In this document: positions 42,648 through 51,291 of the stretch, one piece after another
How positions within the stretch are numbered: the stretch's first letter is position 1
Layout of the letters: the number at the start of each line of letters is the position of its first letter
Origin: Hyphomicrobium sp. CS1BSMeth3
GTDB taxonomy: Bacteria; Pseudomonadota; Alphaproteobacteria; Rhizobiales; Hyphomicrobiaceae
Length of the DNA: 64,000 bases
Reading direction: 5' to 3'
Assembly (NCBI RefSeq): GCF_900117415.1
Contig: NZ_FPEI01000005.1
Location: 124,001 to 188,000 of the forward strand
Made by a program: the position numbers and the translations under genes
Notes under the pieces: model-generated
Seen by the model: only the letters and a program-made list of their open reading frames with translations
Told to the model about the DNA's origin: nothing
Databases searched by the model: none

Positions 42648-44522
42648 TCACTTGACCAAAGCGAGGCCTGGCTGACGCGGCGCCTCGCGCTCGAGACCAA
42701 GGGTCAACTTCGCAAGATCGTCGGGACCAAGCGTTTCTCGGGCAAGAAGCTCTCGCGCGCTCGTGTCGAGCACAGAACGGTTGCGTTCGAGGACAGAGTG
42801 GGCTTTTTGGAAGGCGTGCTCGATGAGATCTTTCACCATGTGGTCGATGGCTTTGGCCGTCTCATCGCTATAGGTTCGGGGGCGCCAGACCGGGGTTTGG
42901 CCGACCAGGAAGCCGCCTGCCTCCGACTCGTAGGCGACCTGTCCGAGCTCCTTCGACATTCCGAATCGAACGACCATGTTGCGCGCGATGTCTGTCGCCT
43001 TGACGAGATCGTCCGCCGCGCCTGTCGAGATCTCGTCGAACACCAAGCTTTCGGCAGCGCGTCCGCCGAGCAGCACCGCCATACGATCCTGTAATTCGGA
43101 TTGGCTCATGAGGAACCGATCCTCCGTCGGCCGCTGAAGTGTGTACCCAAGCGCAGCGATGCCGCGCGGGATGATCGAGACCTTCTGCACCACGTCGGTC
43201 TGCGGCAGCGCCATGGCAACAAGGGCGTGTCCCATCTCGTGATGGGCGACAATTTCGCGCTCGCGAGGGATCAAGATGCGACTCTTCTTTTCGAGTCCGG
43301 CAACGATGCGCTCAACAGCCTGTGTGAAATCGTCGAGGGTGGTGGCAGTCGCGTCTCGGCGCGTTGCGACAAGCGCGGCCTCGTTGACGAGATTCGCGAG
43401 ATCGGCGCCGGTGAAGCCTGGGGTGAGCGCGGCAATTGCCGCGACCTCGAGATCGGGCGCCACACTTATCTTCTTCAGGTGCACATTGAGAATGTCGATC
43501 CTGCCCTGACGATCAGGACGGTCGACGAGAACCTGGCGATCGAAGCGTCCGGCACGCAGCAGCGCCGGGTCAAGGATCTCGGGTCGGTTGGTCGCCGCCA
43601 GAACGACAATGCCGATGCTCGGATCGAAACCGTCCATCTCGGCGAGCAGCTGATTGAGCGTTTGCTCCTTCTCATCATGCCCGCCCCCGGGCGCATCGAT
43701 GCCTCGCGCCCGGCCGAGTGCATCCAACTCATCGATGAACACGATGGCGGGTGCTTGCTCGCGTGCCTGTTGGAAAAGGTCGCGCACGCGCGAGGCTCCA
43801 ACGCCAACAAACATCTCGACGAATTCCGAGCCGGTGATCGAGAAGAACCGAACGCCCGATTCCCCGGCAACGGCGCGCGCGAGAAGCGTCTTGCCCGTTC
43901 CGGGCGGTCCGACGAGCAGGAGACCCTTGGGAATGCGGGCGCCAAGCCGGCCATAGGTCGTGGGGTCTTTCAGGAACCCTACGACTTCGGCGAGTTCCTG
44001 CTTGGCTTCATCGACGCCCGCGACATCGGCGAATGTAACCTTCACGTCGTTCTCAGCATAGACCTTGGCGCGGCTGCGACCGATGCTCATCAGACCGCCA
44101 TGCTGCCCGGCCATCATCGGGCGCAGCAGAAACATCCAAATCAGCACGAACATCGCGGCCGGCATCAGCCACGACAGCAGGTTTTCGAAGAGGCCCGGCG
44201 CAGGCTGACCGGAGAAGGAAATATTGCGGCGCGTCAAGGCATCGGCGATCTGAGAATCGACGCGAACGGTGGAGAAATGTGCGGGGGCGCCCTTGTCGAC
44301 CGGCTGTTTGTAGGCTCCGGTGATCTGGGTGGGTCCGACAACCAGGTCGGTGACGCCGTCCTTTTCGACCAGGCTCTGGAATTCGCTATAGGGGATGACC
44401 TTCACGTGACTCTGGCCGACCAGCAGATCTCGAATGAGGAGAACGGCGAAGACAACGGCGATGAAGTATAGGATATCGAATTTGAACACCTGTTTGGCGG
44501 GAGCCCTGTTTTCATTTTCCAT
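42648..44522 (-). CDS. ftsH: ATP-dependent zinc metalloprotease FtsH
   Basis: About 624 residues. Two N-terminal membrane helices flank a periplasmic part ([20 protein letters not shown] and [20 protein letters not shown]). The AAA domain has Walker [20 protein letters not shown] and [20 protein letters not shown]; the zinc site is [13 protein letters not shown], with Met in place of the usual Ala of HEAGH, and the third ligand is likely in the [12 protein letters not shown] stretch. It degrades membrane and short-lived proteins. The usual essential FtsH lies elsewhere, so this is probably an accessory copy. The ATG at 44522 is preferred over a longer frame to 44639. A divergent promoter region with two palindromes lies upstream. 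Confidence 0.92.
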   Translation of the reverse strand: MENENRAPAKQVFKFDILYFIAVVFAVLLIRDLLVGQSHVKVIPYSEFQSLVEKDGVTDLVVGPTQITGAYKQPVDKGAPAHFSTVRVDSQIADALTRRNISFSGQPAPGLFENLLSWLMPAAMFVLIWMFLLRPMMAGQHGGLMSIGRSRAKVYAENDVKVTFADVAGVDEAKQELAEVVGFLKDPTTYGRLGARIPKGLLLVGPPGTGKTLLARAVAGESGVRFFSITGSEFVEMFVGVGASRVRDLFQQAREQAPAIVFIDELDALGRARGIDAPGGGHDEKEQTLNQLLAEMDGFDPSIGIVVLAATNRPEILDPALLRAGRFDRQVLVDRPDRQGRIDILNVHLKKISVAPDLEVAAIAALTPGFTGADLANLVNEAALVATRRDATATTLDDFTQAVERIVAGLEKKSRILIPREREIVAHHEMGHALVAMALPQTDVVQKVSIIPRGIAALGYTLQRPTEDRFLMSQSELQDRMAVLLGGRAAESLVFDEISTGAADDLVKATDIARNMVVRFGMSKELGQVAYESEAGGFLVGQTPVWRPRTYSDETAKAIDHMVKDLIEHAFQKAHSVLERNRSVLDTSARELLARETLGPDDLAKLTLGLEREAPRQPGLALVK

Positions 44523-44683
44523 CAGGCGCCTTCCGTACTTTAACTCTCGCCCGTCACGGCCCGATCCGGCGCGTAACCGACCGGCCCTTCTTTGAGCGTT
44601 AAGGCCGACATAACTCTCGCCAACGATGGTCCCATTCAAGCCCCGCTCGACGGCGACGATGCGCTTCCGGAACGGCTCAAACT

Positions 44684-44697
44684 TTAACTCAAATCAA
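44684..44697. promoter_or_regulatory. FNR/FixK-type box (toward ftsH)
   Basis: TTAACTCAAATCAA; the reverse strand reads TTGATTTGAGTTAA. It lies about 160 bases upstream of ftsH in the 343-base divergent gap between ftsH and the prs-like gene; no other feature is seen in the gap except the second box at 44738. Confidence 0.5.
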
Positions 44698-44737
44698 GTT
44701 TGCATTCGGAAGCTCCCTTTGCCGCAACACCCAGAAC

Positions 44738-44751
44738 TTGATCTCGATTAA
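44738..44751. promoter_or_regulatory. FNR/FixK-type box (toward prs-like operon)
   Basis: TTGATCTCGATTAA followed by AG. It lies 114 bases upstream of the PRPP-synthetase-like gene, in the same gap as the box at 44684; the two centres are 54 bases apart. Confidence 0.6.
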
Positions 44752-44865
44752 AGAATTGGCGTTCCGTGCGGCCTTATCAGGAACGTCTCTTCCCGTGGCG
44801 GACGAAATGACCAAACCGACGATGTGTGCTGCCACCGTCGAGACGAGATCGAGAAAGACAAAGCA

Positions 44866-45897
44866 ATGGCGCGCGTCTCTCCTCCCAACGATCGTCCTAA
44901 GCCAATCATTCTGGCGCTGCCGGGGAACGACGCTTTTGCACGAAGTCTTGCAGACGCTGGCGCAGGGGAACTGGGCGTCATCGAAACCCGCTATTTCCCG
45001 GACGGCGAAACTTATGTGCGCCTTGCCTCCGATGTGGCTGGCAAGACGGTTCTTCTGATTTCTACGCTTGCTCGCCCTGATGAGGGCTTTCTGCGCCTTG
45101 TCTTCGTCGCCGATGCGGCGCGCTCTCTCGGCGCCTCCGAGGTCACGCTGATTGCTCCCTATCTTGCCTATATGCGGCAGGATCGCCGCTTCCAGCCAGG
45201 CGAGGCCATCACCTCACGAACCTTCGCACGCCTCGTATCATCGAGTTTCGATCGCCTTGTCACAGTCGATCCGCACTTGCACCGCTATCCGGCGCTGTCT
45301 GCGCTATACGACATCCCGGCGCACACGGTGCATGCTGCGCCGCTCCTGGCGAACTGGATCGCCGCGTCGATTGCAAAGCCGCTGGTCATCGGACCCGACG
45401 AGGAAAGCGAGCAGTGGGTGTCGGCGATCGCGGCGCGGATCGGCGCGCCGCACGCGGTACTGCGCAAAGTTCGCCATGGCGATCGCGATGTAGACATCGA
45501 GCTGCCGGACCTTTCGCAATGGAATGGCCTCCAGCCTGTTCTGGTCGACGATATTGCCTCGTCTGGCAACACGCTCATCGAAGCGGCGCGTAAGCTGCCG
45601 TTGCAGGGCTTTTCCCGCCCGGACGTCGCCGTTGTGCATGGCATTTTCGCCGGCGACTCCTTTGAGCGGCTGACGCCTCTCTGCGGCAGGATCGTCTCGA
45701 CCGATGCCGTCATTCACCCGAGCAACGTGATCGGGCTTGCCCCACTGATCGCCGATGCGATAGCAGCCGCGGACACTTCCGACTTAGAACTGATCCGCCA
45801 TCGGCGCCCACCCGAACCGCTCGACGATGTCGAGCGCGCCGGTATCGACTCCTTTCCCGCGAGCGATCCACCGCCCTGGACCGGCGGGGTCGCATAG
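44866..45897 (+). CDS. prs: Ribose-phosphate pyrophosphokinase-like protein
   Basis: 343 residues. ILALPGNDAFARSLADA and the ATP-loop region YFPDGETYVRLASDVAGKT, then LIAPYLAYMRQDRRFQPGEA and VDPHLHRYPALSALYDI match the PRPP synthetase fold, with VDPH for the usual VDLH. The PRPP loop is LVDDIASSGNTLIEAARKL, SSGNT replacing DTGGT. It converts ribose-5-phosphate and ATP to PRPP plus AMP, or the reverse. It is a divergent, probably second, prs. The C-terminal 30 residues (DPPPWTGGVA end) are extra. The ATG at 44866 is chosen over one 42 bases upstream. It leads the operon with the phosphoketolase, RNA hydrolase and AMP phosphorylase. Confidence 0.85.
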   Translation: MARVSPPNDRPKPIILALPGNDAFARSLADAGAGELGVIETRYFPDGETYVRLASDVAGKTVLLISTLARPDEGFLRLVFVADAARSLGASEVTLIAPYLAYMRQDRRFQPGEAITSRTFARLVSSSFDRLVTVDPHLHRYPALSALYDIPAHTVHAAPLLANWIAASIAKPLVIGPDEESEQWVSAIAARIGAPHAVLRKVRHGDRDVDIELPDLSQWNGLQPVLVDDIASSGNTLIEAARKLPLQGFSRPDVAVVHGIFAGDSFERLTPLCGRIVSTDAVIHPSNVIGLAPLIADAIAAADTSDLELIRHRRPPEPLDDVERAGIDSFPASDPPPWTGGVA

Positions 45898-45944
45898 CGC
45901 AGCTGATACAAAGAGCTCCACGAATCCAAGATAGGCAGCAGCGC

Positions 45945-48314
45945 ATGGCCGCTACGACGTCTTCAGCCTTCGAACACTGGCGGGCCGGCTACGGGCCGAT
46001 CAATCATGGCGATGAGACGATCGAGCGTATCCGGGCCTTCGCGCAGTCGGCCAGACTGGATCAGGATGAGCTTTACCGCCGTCTCGCCGCCGCTGACCGG
46101 CTGACCTGCGCGGGAATGTGGACGGTCGTTCACATGACCTATGCGAAGCGTGTCGACCTTTCTGGAGCATCGCTGCCTGTCGAAGCCTTTAAGGCTATCC
46201 CGGAAGGGCATACCGGCGGATCATTGAACATGGTGCCCGCCTTTGTCGGGTATCTCACTGCCAACGCGATCTCAGCCACAACCCGCGCCTGGTTGATGGG
46301 ACAAGGCCATTGCGTCGCCGCTATTGAAGCGATCAACGCGCTCACCGGCGATGTCTCCGATGCGCAGAAAGGGCGATACGACCGCAGCGAGAAGGGGCTG
46401 TCCCAGCTTGCCGCCGATTTCTACTCCTACGCGATCGGCGCCGACGGCCGGCCGGCGGTCCCGCTCGGCAGCCATGCCGGACCGAATACCGCTGGTGCGA
46501 TCTCGGAGGGCGGCTATCTCGGCTTTGCCGAAGTTCAATACGTTCATGCGCCGTTGCCGGGGGAGAGCCTGATCGCATTTCTGAGTGATGGGGCGTTTGA
46601 GGAACAGCGTGGTTCGGACTGGACGGCGCGCTGGTGGCGGGCAGAAGATAGTGGCCTCGTTGTTCCGATCATGATTCTCAACGGCCGACGCATCGAGGAG
46701 CGCGCTCAGATCGCGCAGCAGGGCGGTGCGGACTGGCTGGCCGATCATCTCCGGCTTAACGGCTTTGATCCCTTCATCATCGACGGCCGCGACCCTGCCG
46801 CCTTCGTTTGGGCTATCCTGACGGCGGAAGAGCGCCTGGGCCGTTTTGCCGACGATCCAGCCCGCCGCTATCCCGCACCGATGCCCTATGCCATCGCCGA
46901 AACCTTAAAAGGCTTCGGCTTCCCTGGCGCGGGCACCAATGCGGCGCACAACCTGCCGCTCATCACTAACCCCTCCCGCGACGAAGCTGCGCGCAATGCG
47001 TTCAACGATGCGGCCCGCGCTCTGTTCGTCGCACCGGTCGACATCGAGGCAGCCGTGGCCGCCATCGCCATTCATCAGGAGCAGAATCGGCCGGCGGAAA
47101 GCCGACACCCACTCGCTTCGCGCCGTCCGTTGGCACCAAACCTGCCGAAGCCGCAATGGACCGGGATAAACACGCCACCGGATTGTGCCATGCATGCCCT
47201 CGACCGTTGGTTCGTGCGCCTTGTCGACGCCAATCCGGCGTTGCGGGTCCGGGTCGGCAATCCGGACGAACTCAGCTCCAACCATATGGGCGCGACCCTC
47301 GAGCGGCTATGCCATCGCGTCAACGCGCCGGAGACAGGTGTGGCCGAGGCTCGCGATGGCAGCGTGATAACGGCGCTGAACGAGGAGGCGGTCGCCGCAG
47401 CGGCTCTTGCCAACAAGGGCGGGATCAACCTCATCGTCAGTTACGAGGCCTTCGCGATGAAGATGCTCGGCGGCCTGCGTCAGGAGATTGTGTTCGCCCG
47501 CCGGCAACGCGAGGATGGAAAGGAGCCGGGCTGGATCTCGGTGCCGCTGGTCGTCACCTCGCACACCTGGGAGAATTCGAAGAACGAGCAGTCGCACCAG
47601 GATCCTACTGTCGGCGAGGCGCTCCTGGGCGAGATGTCCGACACGGCGCGCGTCCTGTTTCCGGTCGACGCCAACAGCGCCGTCGCCACAATGGCTTCGG
47701 TGTTCGAGGGACGTGGGCAAGTCGCCTGCGTGATCGTCTCGAAGCGCGACATGCCGCATCGCTTCGATGGCGACGCCGCCGTCCGTTTCGTCACCGACGG
47801 CGCCGCTCACATAGACGGCCAGGTAGACGACGCGGAGCTGCAGATCGTCGCGATCGGTGCCTATCAACTCGAGGAGGCGCTCAAGGCCGCCCGTCGTCTC
47901 AAGAAGCGCGGACGGCACGTGCTGGTGACCGCGCTGACCGAGCCCGGGCGTTTCCGCGTTCCGCGTGACCCGATCGAGGCGCGCTTCGTGGTGGCAGACG
48001 ACACGCTCGCGGGTCTGTTCCCACCCAATGTTCCGCGCTTGATCGTTTCGCACACGCGTCCTGAGCCGATGCTCGGTCTGCTGCGACGGCTCGACGGCGG
48101 GCCGAAGCAAACTGCAGCGCGCGGCTACATCAGCCGGGGCGGGACGCTCGACGTCGCCGGCATGCTGTTCGCCAACCGTTGCTCGTGGGCGCATCTGATT
48201 GACGCAGCCGTCCCATTGGCCGGCTGGTCGCGCGAAGATCTGCTCACGGCCGCCGAATGCAATGCCATCGATGGGAAAGGCACTCCCGCCGATCTTTCGA
48301 CTCCCACGCATTGA
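45945..48314 (+). CDS. Divergent phosphoketolase family protein (XFP-like)
   Basis: 789 residues, a normal length for phosphoketolases. The N-terminal TPP half contains IPEGHTGGSLNMVPAFVGYL, LMGQGHCVAAIEAINALTG and FLSDGAFEEQRGSDWTARWW. In ordinary enzymes these positions read GPGHGGPA and GDGEAETGP, so the TPP-binding segments are clearly different. The C-terminal half keeps the layout (HTWENSKNEQSHQDPTVGEA, FPVDANSAVATMASVF). Ordinary phosphoketolases cleave xylulose- or fructose-phosphate with Pi to acetyl phosphate; with the changed residues the substrate and even the reaction are open. It is 48 bases after the prs-like gene. Confidence 0.85.
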   Translation: MAATTSSAFEHWRAGYGPINHGDETIERIRAFAQSARLDQDELYRRLAAADRLTCAGMWTVVHMTYAKRVDLSGASLPVEAFKAIPEGHTGGSLNMVPAFVGYLTANAISATTRAWLMGQGHCVAAIEAINALTGDVSDAQKGRYDRSEKGLSQLAADFYSYAIGADGRPAVPLGSHAGPNTAGAISEGGYLGFAEVQYVHAPLPGESLIAFLSDGAFEEQRGSDWTARWWRAEDSGLVVPIMILNGRRIEERAQIAQQGGADWLADHLRLNGFDPFIIDGRDPAAFVWAILTAEERLGRFADDPARRYPAPMPYAIAETLKGFGFPGAGTNAAHNLPLITNPSRDEAARNAFNDAARALFVAPVDIEAAVAAIAIHQEQNRPAESRHPLASRRPLAPNLPKPQWTGINTPPDCAMHALDRWFVRLVDANPALRVRVGNPDELSSNHMGATLERLCHRVNAPETGVAEARDGSVITALNEEAVAAAALANKGGINLIVSYEAFAMKMLGGLRQEIVFARRQREDGKEPGWISVPLVVTSHTWENSKNEQSHQDPTVGEALLGEMSDTARVLFPVDANSAVATMASVFEGRGQVACVIVSKRDMPHRFDGDAAVRFVTDGAAHIDGQVDDAELQIVAIGAYQLEEALKAARRLKKRGRHVLVTALTEPGRFRVPRDPIEARFVVADDTLAGLFPPNVPRLIVSHTRPEPMLGLLRRLDGGPKQTAARGYISRGGTLDVAGMLFANRCSWAHLIDAAVPLAGWSREDLLTAAECNAIDGKGTPADLSTPTH

Positions 48315-48322
48315 AGGACGAC

Positions 48323-49681
48323 ATGCTCACACTCACCTCCCTCGGCGGCGCTGGTACCGTCACCGGCTCGAAGCATCTCCTCTCCAACGGGGACAAGCGC
48401 ATCCTGATCGACTGCGGTTTGTTTCAGGGCCTTAAGAACCTGCGCGAGTTGAACTGGGCGCCATTGCCGATCGCGCCGTCGCGCATCGATGCTGTCATCC
48501 TGACGCACGCCCATCTCGACCATTCGGGATATCTTCCAAAGCTCGTGCGTGACGGCTTCCGGGGAAGGATCTACGCGACAGAAGCGACACGCGATGTGGC
48601 CGAGCTCATTCTCAAGGACAGCGGGCATCTTCAGGAAAAGGATGCCGAATACGCGAACCGGAAGGGATTTTCGAAGCATAAGCCGGCGCTTGCACTTTAC
48701 GGCATCCGCGATGCCGAGCGCAGCCTTGAGTTCTTCTCGCCTCTTCCCTTCGACAAGCCGGTTCAGCTGCCGTTCGGCGCGACGCTGACGTTCCGTCATG
48801 CCGGTCACATCCTGGGCGCCGCGACTGCCGAGATCGAATGGGGTGGACGCCGCGTCGCTTTCTCGGGCGATCTCGGCCGCTATGACGATCCGGTTCTCCC
48901 CGATCCAGCTCCGGTTCCGGAGGCCGACTATGTCGTTATCGAGTCGACCTATGGCAACCGCCTGCACGACCCGGCGGATCCAACCGAAGCGCTTGGCGGC
49001 ATCATCGAGCGCACGGTCGCGCGCGGGGGGACGGTGGTCATCCCCGCCTTCGCCGTCGGTCGCGCCCAGTCTCTGCTCTACCATCTCTGGAAGCTCAAGA
49101 CGGCAGGACGGTTGGCTCAGGTGCCAGTCTATCTTGACAGCCCGATGGCGATCGATGCCACCGACCTCTTGCACGCCCACCGCCGCGACCACCGGCTGAC
49201 ACCGGAGCAATGCAAGGAGGTTTGCGCGATCGCGACCTACACCCGCGACGTTGAAGGTTCGAAGACCATTACGGCTAGCGTCTACCCGAAGGTGGTGATC
49301 TCGGCGAGCGGCATGGCGACCGGCGGTCGAGTGCTTCATCACCTGAAGACTTTCGCCCCCGATTTGCGCAACACGATCCTGTTCTCCGGGTTTCAGGCGG
49401 CAGGCACGCGCGGCCGTGCCATGCTGCAGGGCGCACAAGAGACCAAGATTCATGGTTTTTGGATTCCGGTCCGGGCCGCCGTCGAGGAGCTGTCGATGCT
49501 GTCGGCCCATGCTGACGCCAATGAGCTGGTGCGATGGCTATCGGGTTTCCGGCGCCCGCCTTCCCGCGTGTTCATTGTGCACGGCGAGGATGAAGCTTCC
49601 GAAGCCTTACGCGTTCGCATTCACCGCGAGCTCGGATGGGACGCGGTGGTTTCGCGTCAAGAACAGGCATTTGAGCTATGA
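48323..49681 (+). CDS. Beta-CASP metallo-beta-lactamase RNA hydrolase
   Basis: 452 residues. The MBL motifs are LTHAHLDHSGYLPKLVRDG (HxHxDH), RHAGHILGAATAEIEW, FSGDLGRYDDP and, in the beta-CASP part, ESTYGNRLHD, FAVGRAQSLLYHLW, SAHADANELVRWLSGFRR and FIVHGEDEASEALRV. These are the CPSF-73/RNase-J-like proteins that cut RNA; bacterial members with this layout are often called MBL-fold RNA hydrolases. The substrate is not readable. It starts eight bases after the phosphoketolase stop and overlaps the next gene by four bases (ATGA). Confidence 0.92.
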   Translation: MLTLTSLGGAGTVTGSKHLLSNGDKRILIDCGLFQGLKNLRELNWAPLPIAPSRIDAVILTHAHLDHSGYLPKLVRDGFRGRIYATEATRDVAELILKDSGHLQEKDAEYANRKGFSKHKPALALYGIRDAERSLEFFSPLPFDKPVQLPFGATLTFRHAGHILGAATAEIEWGGRRVAFSGDLGRYDDPVLPDPAPVPEADYVVIESTYGNRLHDPADPTEALGGIIERTVARGGTVVIPAFAVGRAQSLLYHLWKLKTAGRLAQVPVYLDSPMAIDATDLLHAHRRDHRLTPEQCKEVCAIATYTRDVEGSKTITASVYPKVVISASGMATGGRVLHHLKTFAPDLRNTILFSGFQAAGTRGRAMLQGAQETKIHGFWIPVRAAVEELSMLSAHADANELVRWLSGFRRPPSRVFIVHGEDEASEALRVRIHRELGWDAVVSRQEQAFEL

Positions 49682-51204
49682 CGCAAGACGACCTCACCAT
49701 CCCGGCCCAGCCGACGCTTCGGGTCCGACGCATTCGGCTGCACACGCAGCATCAGGCGGTGGTCGTGATGCGCACCGACTGCCACGTCTGTCGTTCGGAG
49801 GGCCTGTCTGCCCGCTCGCAAGTGCTCGTCTCGAACGGTAGCGTGGACGTTCAGGCCACCTTGTTTCAGGTTGATGGCGATGGGCTGATCGCTATCGACG
49901 AGGTCGGCCTCTCCGAGACCGCCTGGCAACGGCTCGGCCTGAGCGACGGCGACGCGATCCGGGTGAGCCATGCCCCCGCAATCGATTCTCTCGCCAGTGT
50001 GCGCCAGCGCATCTACGGCAATCGCCTTGACGCTCGGGCCTTTGGCGAAATCCTGCGCGACGTGGTCGCCGGGCGCTATACCGAAGTCCATCTTGCCGCG
50101 TTCCTCACCGCGAGTGCCGCGCTGCCCCTTGATGAGAATGAAACCGCCGACCTGACTGGCGCCATGATCGATGTCGGCGAGAGGATGCGGTGGAACGCGC
50201 CGACTGTCATCGACAAGCACTGTGTAGGTGGCCTCCCTGGTAACAGGACCACGCCGATCGTCGTCGCGATTGTGGCCGCGAACGGGCTGGTAATGCCCAA
50301 GACTTCCTCGCGCGCCATAACCTCGCCGGCCGGCACCGCCGATACCATGGAAACGTTGGCACCAGTCGAGCTGGACACCGCGACTCTGAGGCGTGTCGTA
50401 GAGAACGAGGGAGGCTGCATTGCCTGGGGTGGTGCCGTTCATTTGAGTCCCGCTGACGACATCTTCGTGCGGATCGAGCGCGAACTCGATGTCGACACCG
50501 AGGGCCAGCTCGTCGCTTCGGTCCTGTCCAAGAAGATCGCGGCGGGGGCGACCCATGTCGTCATCGACATCCCGGTCGGTCCGACGGCCAAGGTGCGCGG
50601 CGAGGACGCCGCCAATCGTCTTGCCTCCCGCCTCGCCGCGGTGGCCACGCGCTTCGGCCTCGCGACGACCTGCGTCCAGACCGACGGCGCTCAACCTGTG
50701 GGTCGCGGCATCGGACCGGCGTTGGAGGCGTGGGACGTGCTCGCCGTCCTGAAGAACGTGTCGGATGCACCCGACGATTTGCGTCGACGAGCGGCGGCGC
50801 TGGCCGGAGCCGCGCTGGAGATCGGTGGCAAGGCCGTGACCGGAGAAGGCGTCAACCTGGCGCTCGAAACGCTTTCGAACGGTCGGGCGTGGTCAAAGTT
50901 CGAGGCGATCTGCAAAGCGCAAGGGGGCCTCCGCACGCCGCCCAAGGCCTCATATGTCCATCCTCTGACCGCGGAGCGCGCCGGGCGTATCGTGCATATC
51001 AACAACCGCAAGCTCTCCCGGCTCGCCAAGCTTGCCGGAGCTCCGGAAGCAAAGGCGGCAGGCATTCAAATGGCCGTTCGACTTGGCGACGAAATCGATC
51101 GCGGCCAGCCGCTACTTCATGTGCACGCCGAGACGACGGGCGAACTCGCCTACGCGCTCGACTATGCTGCCCGGGCCGGGACTATTATCGAGGTCGAGGC
51201 TTGA
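49678..51204 (+). CDS. AMP-phosphorylase-type (thymidine phosphorylase family) enzyme
   Basis: 508 residues, with an extra N-terminal domain of about 85 residues. The middle reads DKHCVGGLPGNRTTPIVVAI and SSRAITSPAGTADTMETLA, the signature of archaeal AMP phosphorylase rather than of E. coli DeoA (which has DKHSTGGVGD and SGRGLGHTGG). AMP phosphorylases turn AMP and Pi into adenine and ribose-1,5-bisphosphate. The C-terminal pyrimidine-phosphorylase domain includes KAAGIQMAVRLGDEIDRGQP and LLHVHAETTGELAYALDYA. It ends the operon with prs-like, phosphoketolase and RNA hydrolase. NMP specificity is inferred from the motif. Confidence 0.9.
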   Translation: MTQDDLTIPAQPTLRVRRIRLHTQHQAVVVMRTDCHVCRSEGLSARSQVLVSNGSVDVQATLFQVDGDGLIAIDEVGLSETAWQRLGLSDGDAIRVSHAPAIDSLASVRQRIYGNRLDARAFGEILRDVVAGRYTEVHLAAFLTASAALPLDENETADLTGAMIDVGERMRWNAPTVIDKHCVGGLPGNRTTPIVVAIVAANGLVMPKTSSRAITSPAGTADTMETLAPVELDTATLRRVVENEGGCIAWGGAVHLSPADDIFVRIERELDVDTEGQLVASVLSKKIAAGATHVVIDIPVGPTAKVRGEDAANRLASRLAAVATRFGLATTCVQTDGAQPVGRGIGPALEAWDVLAVLKNVSDAPDDLRRRAAALAGAALEIGGKAVTGEGVNLALETLSNGRAWSKFEAICKAQGGLRTPPKASYVHPLTAERAGRIVHINNRKLSRLAKLAGAPEAKAAGIQMAVRLGDEIDRGQPLLHVHAETTGELAYALDYAARAGTIIEVEA

Positions 51205-51291
51205 CGTCGTTCTGGCCAGGATCGATGCTCCGCGCGCATCCGAAAGATGGATTCCGCGCGCTCATGGCCGGCGGCCATCGGGAGATTGGCG

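Noticed and set aside
43101-44471. A 456-codon plus-strand frame opposite ftsH
   Set aside because: FtsH has clear AAA and zinc motifs on the other strand; the plus frame has no domain or ribosome site.
48125-49510. A 461-codon minus frame over the phosphoketolase/RNA hydrolase genes
   Set aside because: The plus-strand genes have MBL and phosphoketolase motifs; this frame is an antisense shadow.
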